NCBI GenBank assembly: GCA_051879215.1
Contig: JBJELP010000272.1
Location: 1-6,765, forward strand
Direction: 5' to 3'
Length of the DNA stretch: 6,765 nt
DNA from: TWA4 sp051879215
GTDB taxonomy: Bacteria; Bacillota; Clostridia; Lachnospirales; Lachnospiraceae
Of this stretch, positions 1 to 6,101 are shown piece by piece. The notes beneath the pieces were generated by a model that was given only the letters and a program-made list of their open reading frames with translations, made no database searches and had not been told where the DNA came from. Each line of letters starts with the position of its first letter. Positions within the stretch are counted from its first letter, which is position 1. The position numbers and the translations under genes are program-made.

Positions 1-1
1 C

Positions 2-121
2 TGTCCTGCAGAAGCAATCACAGGCGAAAAGAAGAAACCGTACACCATCGATCCCGGCAAGTGCGTGAAATGTGGCGTATGTATTTCCAAGTGTAAGAAA
101 GAAGCTGTTTACAAAGCGTAG
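2..121 (+). CDS. C-terminal end of NuoF/HydB-like diaphorase subunit (5' truncated by window)
   Basis: Only the last 39 codons are visible, read from base 2 to a TAG stop. They begin with Cys-Pro, which fits the end of a first [4Fe-4S] motif (CxxCxxCxxxCP). After a short Lys-rich linker comes a second four-Cys motif, CVKCGVCISKC, and the protein ends KEAVYKA. A tandem ferredoxin-like tail of this kind is known at the C-terminus of the NuoF-like subunits of NAD(P)-linked [FeFe]-hydrogenases and formate dehydrogenases (HydB/HylB type). In those proteins the body carries FMN, binds NAD(H) and holds another Fe-S cluster, none of which can be seen here. The next gene on the same strand is a formate dehydrogenase with a NuoG-like N-terminus, which supports a role as its electron-transfer partner. 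A plain two-cluster ferredoxin gene is a possible alternative, because the upstream part is missing. Confidence 0.8.
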   Translation, partial: CPAEAITGEKKKPYTIDPGKCVKCGVCISKCKKEAVYKA

Positions 122-129
122 ACTTCGCA

Positions 130-171
130 CGGATTCGAATAGGAAAATGTTTGCTTCGCAAACCGAATCCG
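130..171 (+). promoter_or_regulatory. Two-tier intergenic hairpin between diaphorase and formate dehydrogenase genes
   Basis: An outer perfect 8-bp stem (CGGATTCG at 130-137 with CGAATCCG at 164-171) encloses a perfect 6-bp stem (GTTTGC at 149-154 with GCAAAC at 158-163, loop TTC). The right arms are contiguous, and the left arms are separated by an 11-nt A-rich bulge. No T-run follows, so it is not an intrinsic terminator. It lies 46 nt before the formate dehydrogenase start. By inference it may be an mRNA processing or stability element that sets the ratio of the two subunits. The pairing is plain in the sequence, but the function is a guess. Confidence 0.5.
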
Positions 172-217
172 GCGCCAAATCTCCGCAAGCGTCGATATAA
201 TTCAGAAGGAGTAAAAC

Positions 218-2920
218 ATGATTAAAGTTACAATTAATGGGATAACGGTTGAAGTTGAGGCCGGCTCCACCATCCTGCAGGCAGCAGAGGCAGCTGGTGT
301 TGAAATCCCTACTTTATGTTATATTAAAGGTTTATTTCCGGAAGCATCCTGCCGTATGTGTATGGTAGAAATTCAGGGTATGCCCAAGCTGGTTACCGCT
401 TGTTCCTTCCCTGCAGCTGACGGTAATGTTATATTTACAGAAAGCGAAAGAGTTGTTGCAGCAAGAAAGGGTATCCTGGAACTGCTGTTATCCAACCATA
501 AAACAGACTGCTTTAACTGCGGTTCCAACGGTGACTGTAAACTGCAGTCCCTGTGTCTGAAATACGGTGTGAAGAAGTCTTCTTTCGAAGGCGAAATGAT
601 TGAGAAACCCATTGATGATTCCAATCCCTTCTTCACATATAATCCAAACCTGTGTATCATGTGCCACCGTTGTGTAAACACCTGCCAGAAGATCGTTGGC
701 CGTGGTGCAATCGATACAACCAAGAGAGGTTTTGCAGCTACAATCGGTACTTCATTCGGTATTGACTGGAGAAACACCAACTGTGAATCCTGCGGTAACT
801 GTGTACAGGCTTGTCCTACAGGCGCTCTGTCCATGAAGCGTACAGAAACCTACAGAAAGTTCGAAGTGGAAAAACGTGTCAGAACAACATGTCCTCACTG
901 TGCAACAGGATGTCAGTATGAAGTTCTGGTTAAAAACGGTAAAGTTGTTGATACATTTGCAGTGGATGGTCCTTCCAATAAAGGTCTCCTCTGTGTAAAG
1001 GGCAGAAGCGGATGTTTCGATTTCGCTCAGTCTGATGACCGTATCAAGACTCCTCTGATCAAGAATAAAGAAACCGGTGAGTTCGAAGCAGCAAGCTGGG
1101 ATGAAGCTCTGGATCTGGTAGCTTCCAGATTTATGGAAATCAAGAAGAAATACGGCCCTGATTCACTGGCTGGTTTCGCTTGTTCCAGATCACCTAATGA
1201 AGATATCTACATGGTTCAGAAGATGGTTCGTACCTGCTTCGGTACCAACAACGTAGATAACTGTGCACGTGTATGCCACTCCGCATCTGTTGCAGGTCTT
1301 GCCATGACACTGGGTTCCGGTGCCATGACCAACCCGATCGGTGACATTACCACAGATGTTGATGTAATCCTGCTGGTTGGTTCCAACCCGGAAGAAGCGC
1401 ATCCTGTAGTTGGTATGCAGATTCGTCAGGCAGTTGCAAGAGGTACAAAACTGATCGTAGTTGATCCTCGTGATATCGACCTGGCAAAGAAAGCAGATAT
1501 CCATCTGAAATTAAGACCCGGTACCAACGTTGCATTTGCAAATGGTATGATGAATGTATTCATCAGCGAAGGTCTGATTGATAAGAAGTTTATTGAAGAA
1601 AGAACAGAAGGTTTTGATAAACTTGCTGAAATTGTTAAAGATTACACACCTGAAAAGGTTGCTGAAATCTGCCATATCGATGCAGATCAGTTAAGAGAAG
1701 CTGCACGTATGTATGCAAAAGCTGACAAGGCTCCCATCATCTACTGTCTGGGTGTAACCGAACATTCCACCGGTACAGAAGGCGTTATGTCCATGTCCAA
1801 CATGGCTATGATGGTTGGTAAGCTTGGTCGTCCCGGCTGTGGTGTTAACCCTCTCCGTGGTCAGAACAACGTACAGGGTGCCTGCGATATGGGTGCTCAG
1901 CCCGGTGACTTCCCCGGCTATCAGAAAGTTAAGAATCCTGCTGTTATCTCCAAGTTTGAAGAGGCATGGGGTGTTGAACTTCCCAAGGAACACGGTACTC
2001 ACGCTACAGACTGCTTCCCTAAGATGATCTCCGGTGAAATCAAGGGTCTGTACATTTATGGTGAAGATCCGGTTGTTACCGATGCAGATACCACCCATAT
2101 TATCAAAGCGTTAAAGAGTCTTGATTTCTTTGTAATTCAGGAACTGTTTATGACAGAAACTGCTCAGCTGGCAGACGTAATCCTGCCCGGCATGAGTTAC
2201 CTTGAAAAAGAAGGTACCTTCTCCAATACCGAACGTCGTGTACAGCGTGTTCGTAAGGCAATCGAAGTGGAAGGCGATATGAGACTGGATACCGATATCA
2301 TCATCGATCTGATGAACCGTATGGGATATCCTCAGCCTCATCTGACCTCCGCTCAGATTATGGATGAAGTGGCTTCCTTAACACCTTCTTTCGCCGGTAT
2401 CAGCCATGAAAGACTGGACAGCGAAGAAGTTGCAGGCAGAGGTCTGCAGTGGCCTTGTACCTCCAAAGATCATCCCGGTACACCCATCATGCATGTGGGC
2501 AAGTTCACCAGAGGTCTTGGCTGGTTCTATCCTGCGGAATATGTTCCCAGTGCGGAACTTCCTGATGATGAATATCCGATCACTCTGATGACAGGCCGTA
2601 TCCTGTATCATTACACCACAAGAGCAATGACAGGTCGTACACCTGGTCTGATGGAAATCGAAGGCAAGTCATTCATCGAAATGAATATCGTGGATGCAGA
2701 AAAACTCGGCATCAAGAACGGCGACAGAGTTAAAGTTTCTTCCAGACGTGGACAGATTGAATCAACTGCAAGAGTTGGCACCAAGACATCACCTGCAGAA
2801 GCATGGATGCCTTTCCACTTCCCGGATGGCAATGCAAACTGGCTGACCAATGCCGCACTGGATAAATATGCCCGTATTCCTGAATACAAAGTATGTGCTA
2901 TCAGGATTGAAAAAGCATAA
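218..2920 (+). CDS. fdhA: Formate dehydrogenase catalytic subunit, NuoG-like N-terminus, Cys active site
   Basis: This molybdopterin (Mo or W bis-MGD) enzyme interconverts formate and CO2 in the cytoplasm. Residues 1-75 are a [2Fe-2S] domain (C34, C45, C48, C62). Next come a His-Cys3 [4Fe-4S] site (H94, C98, C101, C107) and two ferredoxin clusters (C146/149/152/156 and C189/192/195/199). The catalytic part starts near 221 with its own [4Fe-4S] cluster (C225, C228, C232, C259) and the CVKGR stretch. The active site reads CARVCHSAS: Cys353 (codon TGC at 1274) takes the place of the selenocysteine of E. coli FdhF, and His354 follows. The MGD-binding C-terminal domain is complete. At 900 aa it is about 200 residues longer than FdhF because of the N-terminal wire. 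AGAAGGAG at 204-211 lies 6 nt before the ATG. The adjacent diaphorase gene suggests NAD(P)-linked or electron-bifurcating activity. Cofactor choice cannot be read from this gene. Confidence 0.93.
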   Translation: MIKVTINGITVEVEAGSTILQAAEAAGVEIPTLCYIKGLFPEASCRMCMVEIQGMPKLVTACSFPAADGNVIFTESERVVAARKGILELLLSNHKTDCFNCGSNGDCKLQSLCLKYGVKKSSFEGEMIEKPIDDSNPFFTYNPNLCIMCHRCVNTCQKIVGRGAIDTTKRGFAATIGTSFGIDWRNTNCESCGNCVQACPTGALSMKRTETYRKFEVEKRVRTTCPHCATGCQYEVLVKNGKVVDTFAVDGPSNKGLLCVKGRSGCFDFAQSDDRIKTPLIKNKETGEFEAASWDEALDLVASRFMEIKKKYGPDSLAGFACSRSPNEDIYMVQKMVRTCFGTNNVDNCARVCHSASVAGLAMTLGSGAMTNPIGDITTDVDVILLVGSNPEEAHPVVGMQIRQAVARGTKLIVVDPRDIDLAKKADIHLKLRPGTNVAFANGMMNVFISEGLIDKKFIEERTEGFDKLAEIVKDYTPEKVAEICHIDADQLREAARMYAKADKAPIIYCLGVTEHSTGTEGVMSMSNMAMMVGKLGRPGCGVNPLRGQNNVQGACDMGAQPGDFPGYQKVKNPAVISKFEEAWGVELPKEHGTHATDCFPKMISGEIKGLYIYGEDPVVTDADTTHIIKALKSLDFFVIQELFMTETAQLADVILPGMSYLEKEGTFSNTERRVQRVRKAIEVEGDMRLDTDIIIDLMNRMGYPQPHLTSAQIMDEVASLTPSFAGISHERLDSEEVAGRGLQWPCTSKDHPGTPIMHVGKFTRGLGWFYPAEYVPSAELPDDEYPITLMTGRILYHYTTRAMTGRTPGLMEIEGKSFIEMNIVDAEKLGIKNGDRVKVSSRRGQIESTARVGTKTSPAEAWMPFHFPDGNANWLTNAALDKYARIPEYKVCAIRIEKA

Positions 2921-2929
2921 TTCAGGAAC

Positions 2930-2952
2930 CGTGCAGGCGTTTTGCTTGCATG
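2930..2952 (+). other. Short hairpin just after the formate dehydrogenase stop
   Basis: CGTGCAGGC (2930-2938) pairs with GCTTGCATG (2944-2952), including two G-U wobbles, around the 5-nt loop GTTTT. It begins 10 nt after the stop codon and has no T-tract of its own, so it may protect the 3' end of the mRNA rather than terminate transcription. The main terminator follows about 20 nt later. Confidence 0.4.
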
Positions 2953-2974
2953 AAACTATTTAATATGTAACAGC

Positions 2975-3031
2975 ATTCCCCCGATGCATGCGTTGAATAC
3001 AATCATCTGCTGCATTGGGGGAATTTGTTTT
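2975..3031 (+). terminator. Intrinsic terminator of the formate dehydrogenase operon
   Basis: ATTCCCCCGATGCA (2975-2988) pairs over 14 bp with TGCATTGGGGGAAT (3011-3024), with one G-U wobble and a 22-nt loop. TTGTTTT follows directly, so on the + strand this is a strong Rho-independent terminator. On the - strand the stem has one A-C mismatch and the tail is not T-rich. It may therefore only weakly terminate the convergent RSH-like operon, whose last stop codon is 15 nt from the stem. Confidence 0.85.
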
Positions 3032-3038
3032 ACATTTC

Positions 3039-4472
3039 TTATTCTTTGTTGCTTTGCTTGTTGAAAAGAGTGTTGAAGTATTTAATCAGTACATCTTTTG
3101 CCAGATCGGTGTTGACATGCCGGAACCAGAACAGGCTGGCTTTCGTTTCTTCGGCGTGTATGATCTCGACCTGATCTTCATTGTTCAGAATATGATGAAT
3201 ACCATATCTGTGGGAGTGGTCATTATTGATGATGGCATAATCAAAATTTAATCCGATATCTTTGTGAATGGCAAATGCAAAGTCCAGAACGGTGGAACCG
3301 GGATCAAAATACATGGGGCGTCCATCGGGACAGTAAACCCGGATTTTCTGGGAGATTCTGGAATTGGGGTTGTCCGTAATGAAATCACAATAGTCAATGA
3401 TATCGCCGCACAGATAGCGAAGATATTCTGATTTTGTTTTGATAAAGAAACGGTATATATTTTTCAGTTCATCCGAAATCAGAAAATAAGTGGAATCCCC
3501 ATAGCTGGTCGCATGATATCCGAGAAAACGAATTCCTTTTGCACGTAATTTTTCCTGATAATAGGCAAAGAAAAGTTCTTCCTTGTTGAGGCTATTATTG
3601 ATATCAAGGTTGTCATCCACAACAAGAGTAAAATCCCAGTAAGCGGTAACATAGGTGTTTTTCAGTAAAGCAAGCTGTTCCTGTACGGTTTTACCGAAAC
3701 GTTTAATAAAACGATGCAGACTGATATAGGACCGTTTTCCACTGTACAGAATGGATATATGGGGGTGATAAAGGTTCAGTTTGCTGTTATCCATATTATA
3801 ATCGGATATGAAAATTCTGTTCAGAGATTGAAAAAATTTTTCGGTATAGACCTGAGACTGATCGTAAACCAAATCAACAATCCGGTGCATTTCTTCAAAT
3901 TCTGCTTTATTAAGGATTCTAAAACATGCTTCTTCCAGCTCATTGATGATTTCAAATGCATGATATTGCGTCAGTTTTGGAATCAGAATAGTCCGGGTCT
4001 GTTCTGCCAGTTTAAGATGCACTTCGGAGGGGGAATTCGGGCAGGACAACAGATCATCCAGACGTTCTGCGATTAAAATGTAATAAGGAGCTGGTGAGCT
4101 TAAAGAAATTTTATCCAGATCAGGCTCTACGTTTTCTGATTCTGCGTAAAGATCCAGATACTGCTCCAGCTCATTGATGATCAGAGAACTGAAATTTGCA
4201 ATGATTATTTCCTTATTGAACGAAGCGTTTTTAAAAATATCATGGAGAAAGCCTGCTGTAATCGTGCTGTAATCCAGCCTCCATTTTGCAAGTGATTCTG
4301 CAACAGAAACCGCATGCAGGATCAGATGTTTCGTTTTTTTTGTTTTATAACAGTTTTGAACGAAAGAAAATGCCTCTCTGATATTGCGAATTCCCAGATC
4401 GTCCTCTTCATAATATGTTTGAACCGTGTTTTCAATATGACGAAGTTTATTTGTAAGCTGTTGATCATTCAT
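3039..4472 (-). CDS. RelA/SpoT-like protein (HD + synthetase fold + TGS) with degenerate catalytic sites
   Basis: The 477 aa follow the layout of a long RSH protein. The HD domain lies at about 27-215 (H53, H77-D78; FRILNKAEF matches FRYLN-type sequence), a synthetase-like region at about 240-362, and TGS at about 374-440 (VYCPDGRP, LDFAFAIHKDIG, DQVEII). A tail (FWFRHVNTDLAKDVLIKYF) matches the SRDWxxxVKTxxARxKIRxxF segment after TGS. By eye, key residues are changed. The hydrolase HDVVEDT is HDIFKNA (Glu-Asp to K81-N82), and ADRLHN is AERLDD (E136, D140). In the synthetase, the GRPKHIYS Arg is K246, the catalytic Glu of ExQIRT is R341, and the catalytic Asp has no clear equivalent. Helical, zinc-finger and ACT domains are absent. 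It probably neither makes nor efficiently cleaves (p)ppGpp. The frame is intact, so it looks repurposed rather than decayed. Its start overlaps the upstream regulator gene by ATGA, suggesting translational coupling. Confidence 0.82.
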   Translation of the reverse strand: MNDQQLTNKLRHIENTVQTYYEEDDLGIRNIREAFSFVQNCYKTKKTKHLILHAVSVAESLAKWRLDYSTITAGFLHDIFKNASFNKEIIIANFSSLIINELEQYLDLYAESENVEPDLDKISLSSPAPYYILIAERLDDLLSCPNSPSEVHLKLAEQTRTILIPKLTQYHAFEIINELEEACFRILNKAEFEEMHRIVDLVYDQSQVYTEKFFQSLNRIFISDYNMDNSKLNLYHPHISILYSGKRSYISLHRFIKRFGKTVQEQLALLKNTYVTAYWDFTLVVDDNLDINNSLNKEELFFAYYQEKLRAKGIRFLGYHATSYGDSTYFLISDELKNIYRFFIKTKSEYLRYLCGDIIDYCDFITDNPNSRISQKIRVYCPDGRPMYFDPGSTVLDFAFAIHKDIGLNFDYAIINNDHSHRYGIHHILNNEDQVEIIHAEETKASLFWFRHVNTDLAKDVLIKYFNTLFNKQSNKE

Positions 4473-5554
4473 TGCTGTTGTTCTCCGTATTTGTCTTTTT
4501 CTTCTCTTTCTTTCAGAATTTTATAAAAATGGCTGTCAGCATCCCGGGTGATTTCGTAATAACTCAGTTTGTGTTCGGAAAGAACATCGTTAATTAAAGA
4601 CTGCAGCAAAGCCATCAGCATGTTGTCAATCGTGGCCTGAGAGAAGGAAGAATAAAGGCTGTTTTCATCTTTGGAGTAAAATTGTTTTGCGATATTAAGC
4701 ATGTTGCTTACAGCTGGTTTTTTGCTGATATCAATGTTTGATACGCGGAATTCCAGATTTTTTTTAATCTGCTTCACCAGAAAATCATCGGCTTCCACAC
4801 GGGTAAGGGCAACAATCTGAATCGTCGGATTGGAAGTTTTCTCGGAGGAAGAGGAATTCAGCGTTCCCAGACCACCGATATAATTGGGATGATCGTTTTC
4901 TATATGGTGCAAAGCAATTAAAACCTGATCCTGATTTCCTGTGCTTCGTTCCAGAGCAATAAAAACGTTCTCATGGGAAATTTTAAATGTCCCGGAATAG
5001 AAGTTGTATGGATAGGCTGCCTGAAGCTGGTCAGATAAAATATGGAAATTTGTCTCTTCATTTAATTGTTCAACAACTTCACTGATATTTTTATAATGAC
5101 TCAGATTAAAAAAACCGATACAGTCCGTTTCTTTGGACCGGGATGAATACTTATTAACATAAAGCAAAGCTTTTTTTATGTTTAATCCGGGATCTTCATG
5201 GATAATTTCATTGGAAAGCGTTCTTTCCGGTTCCTTTGAATCCAGATAGTAAACGTAGTATATTCCGGCGTATTTTTCCAGTTCTTTCGAAGTGGTCAAA
5301 CCTGCTGTTTCCGATTTTTCAAATAAAAACTGATCCAGATCAATGGCAGGATTGTACTCTTTAATTTTACATAAAAAAGACAGAGTGGGAGATTTGGTCC
5401 CCTTCAGATATCCGGACAGGGTGGATTCGGCGATATCGATTTTTTCTGCAAACTCCTTCTGTTTCATGCCGCTTTCCCGGATCAGAAGAGCAAGATTATG
5501 TTTGAAATTGTCACCAATTGTGAATATGGTACTGCCTTCTTTACGAGTTGTCAT
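4469..5554 (-). CDS. XRE-family helix-turn-helix protein with large unrecognised C-terminal region
   Basis: Residues about 17-66 form a Cro/CI-type helix-turn-helix. The KQKEFAEKIDIAESTLSGYLKG core (31-52) has the usual Gln, Ala and Ser-Gly-Tyr positions, so DNA binding as a dimer is likely. Residues about 92-255 look beta-rich (KYAGIYYVYYLDS; YSGTFKIS; YIGGLGTLNSSSS; IQIVALTR), and about 280-350 look helical. I do not recognise this part. It is far longer than in a minimal repressor, which by inference suggests a sensor for a ligand or partner. GGAA lies about 9 nt before the ATG, an acceptable ribosome binding site. The stop overlaps the start of the pseudo-RSH gene, so the two form one operon, and the regulator may respond to or control the RSH-like protein. 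Autoregulation is plausible given the inverted repeat upstream. No membrane segment or catalytic motif is evident. Confidence 0.85.
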   Translation of the reverse strand: MTTRKEGSTIFTIGDNFKHNLALLIRESGMKQKEFAEKIDIAESTLSGYLKGTKSPTLSFLCKIKEYNPAIDLDQFLFEKSETAGLTTSKELEKYAGIYYVYYLDSKEPERTLSNEIIHEDPGLNIKKALLYVNKYSSRSKETDCIGFFNLSHYKNISEVVEQLNEETNFHILSDQLQAAYPYNFYSGTFKISHENVFIALERSTGNQDQVLIALHHIENDHPNYIGGLGTLNSSSSEKTSNPTIQIVALTRVEADDFLVKQIKKNLEFRVSNIDISKKPAVSNMLNIAKQFYSKDENSLYSSFSQATIDNMLMALLQSLINDVLSEHKLSYYEITRDADSHFYKILKEREEKDKYGEQQQ

Positions 5555-5601
5555 AATAATTCATTCCTTTCCCTGGATTGAATTGCAGTCCTATACAGAA
5601 A

Positions 5602-5630
5602 TATCTATCCGGAGTAATGAAAAATGTCGA
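5602..5630 (-). promoter_or_regulatory. Candidate promoter of the XRE/pseudo-RSH operon
   Basis: Read on the - strand, TCGACA (5625-5630; 5 of 6 match to TTGACA) is followed after exactly 17 nt by TAGATA (5602-5607; only 3 of 6 match to TATAAT). A start near 5595 would give a leader of about 40 nt before the XRE start codon. The weak -10 element fits a regulated promoter, but the call is tentative. Confidence 0.4.
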
Positions 5631-5660
5631 TTAAAAAATATGAAATTTCTTTTCTGAAAA

Positions 5661-5681
5661 TATAGAAAAAAGAATTCTATA
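5661..5681. promoter_or_regulatory. 7-7-7 inverted repeat, candidate operator upstream of the XRE gene
   Basis: TATAGAA (5661-5667) and TTCTATA (5675-5681) are perfect inverted repeats separated by 7 nt, about 107 bp upstream of the XRE start and about 30 bp upstream of the candidate -35 element. Perfect symmetry of this spacing is typical of sites for dimeric HTH repressors, and the adjacent gene encodes one. CTATACA, which overlaps the right arm, recurs at 5591-5597 next to the predicted transcription start. AT-rich sequence makes chance palindromes easier, so confidence is moderate to low. Confidence 0.4.
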
Positions 5682-5896
5682 CAAGCATCGGAATCGGATA
5701 AATTGGCTGAAAATTTCTTCTATGCAAAAAAACGAGAAGCTGGACTGCGTTTCTATTGGTATCTTATCGAAAAACAGGTGTCTTGTCAATTAGGAATTTC
5801 CTATTCAGAAATTATTAATAAAAAGAGAATTGAACATGAAAAAAAGAGAAAAAATATCATAAATAACACGAAAAGAGATTCGAAACTAATAAATAA
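5682..5896. other. AT-rich intergenic stretch without a supportable gene
   Basis: The sequence is A-rich and of low complexity. Open frames here start at TTG without a ribosome binding site, or end within 8 to 24 codons. One short palindrome, TAGGAA-T-TTCCTA (5791-5803), is visible. No RNA gene, repeat array or mobile-element end was seen. Confidence 0.6.
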
Positions 5897-5925
5897 TTGA
5901 CAAATGAAGTGATATATTGTATAAT
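5897..5925 (+). promoter_or_regulatory. Perfect-consensus sigma-A-type promoter
   Basis: TTGACA (5897-5902) and TATAAT (5920-5925) are separated by exactly 17 nt, giving 12 of 12 consensus matches. The predicted start is near 5932. No long gene follows for 400 bp. The immediate product is a potentially structured leader containing a 38-codon ORF, so this promoter argues that the spacer is transcribed strongly on the + strand. Confidence 0.85.
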
Positions 5926-5931
5926 ACCTGA

Positions 5932-6050
5932 TAAAAAGGGGGGAATCCATGTGCACTGTTCCGGTATACCGCGAAAGGCACAAATCACATGGCTCCGAAA
6001 CCCTTGTATTTTTCGGGATAAAAACAAAAAGAAGGTGCCAGAGCACCTTC
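5932..6050 (+). ncRNA. Candidate structured RNA or leader from the consensus promoter
   Basis: CCATGTG (5947-5953) pairs perfectly with a downstream CACATGG, and the helix can be extended across a small internal loop by GGA and TCC. Inside it TTCCGG and CCGCGAA can form a stem with loop TATA (the DNA palindrome CGGTATACCG) and one bulged C. CCGAAA and TTTCGG form a second hairpin. A perfect 8-bp stem, GAAGGTGC (6031-6038) with GCACCTTC (6043-6050), forms a third. The + strand lacks a T-run after the last stem, so the 3' end is unknown and the RNA may read on towards the gene at 6339. I could not match it to a known riboswitch or housekeeping RNA. The boundaries are approximate. Confidence 0.35.
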
Positions 6051-6065
6051 CTTGAGCGACGCTGA
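5949..6065 (+). CDS. Possible 38-aa ORF in the leader, unknown
   Basis: ATG at 5949 lies 5 nt after a GGGGGG run (5938-5943) that could act as a ribosome binding site, and about 17 nt after the predicted start of the consensus promoter. The frame runs to TGA at 6063-6065. The peptide is basic (many Arg and Lys), has two Cys, and contains no hydrophobic membrane segment. The start codon sits inside the CCATGTG/CACATGG stem and the end passes through the terminator-like hairpin. It could be chance reading through a structured RNA; low confidence. Confidence 0.2.
   Translation: MCTVPVYRERHKSHGSETLVFFGIKTKRRCQSTFLERR
6020..6050 (-). terminator. Intrinsic terminator on the minus strand
   Basis: Read on the - strand, GAAGGTGC-TCTG-GCACCTTC forms a perfect 8-bp GC-rich stem with a 4-nt loop, followed immediately by TTTTTGTTTTT (6030 down to 6020). 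This is a textbook Rho-independent terminator. No protein-coding gene on this strand ends nearby to the right, so it most likely ends a short non-coding transcript. Confidence 0.8.
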
Positions 6066-6095
6066 ATCGGAAAGATTCATGTCTGTGTTGTGTGT
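6020..6095 (-). ncRNA. Candidate small RNA of about 75 nt, antisense to the leader ORF
   Basis: The element is delimited by a promoter-like site at 6102-6130 and the strong terminator at 6020-6050, both on the - strand. The predicted RNA has an unpaired A/C-rich 5' end. A hairpin TGAATC-TTTCC-GATTCA (6079 down to 6063) follows, then a short linker and the terminator stem, which is a common layout for base-pairing small RNAs. An ATG inside reads through the terminator without a stop, so a peptide is unlikely. It overlaps the + strand transcript and the last 15 codons of the 38-codon ORF. No family was recognised. Confidence 0.45.
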
Positions 6096-6101
6096 GTTTT
6101 A

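Noticed and set aside
1274..1276. Possible selenocysteine codon in formate dehydrogenase
   Set aside because: The active-site codon is TGC (Cys), and the frame has no internal TGA.
373..2889. Several long antisense open frames inside the formate dehydrogenase gene
   Set aside because: They are shadows of a strongly coding gene whose domains are complete. None has a convincing ribosome binding site or recognisable protein.
3039..4472. Functional bifunctional (p)ppGpp synthetase/hydrolase
   Set aside because: The domain order fits, but the catalytic residues of both activities are substituted in the by-eye alignment, so an active enzyme is not claimed.
5703..5900. 65-codon + strand open frame
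   Set aside because: It starts at TTG without a ribosome binding site, is Lys/Asn-rich from A-rich DNA, and its end runs into the -35 element of the consensus promoter.
5960..5990. GGTATACCGCGAAA resembles the T-box core GGTGGTACCGCG
   Set aside because: The UGGN bulge is absent, and only about 30 nt separate it from the predicted transcription start, leaving no room for Stem I and a specifier loop. No aminoacyl-tRNA synthetase or amino-acid gene follows.
5801..6046. 81-codon - strand open frame
   Set aside because: Its frame crosses the terminator hairpin and T-tract and the consensus promoter of the other strand. The hydrophobic run simply reflects T-rich codons from the A-rich + strand.
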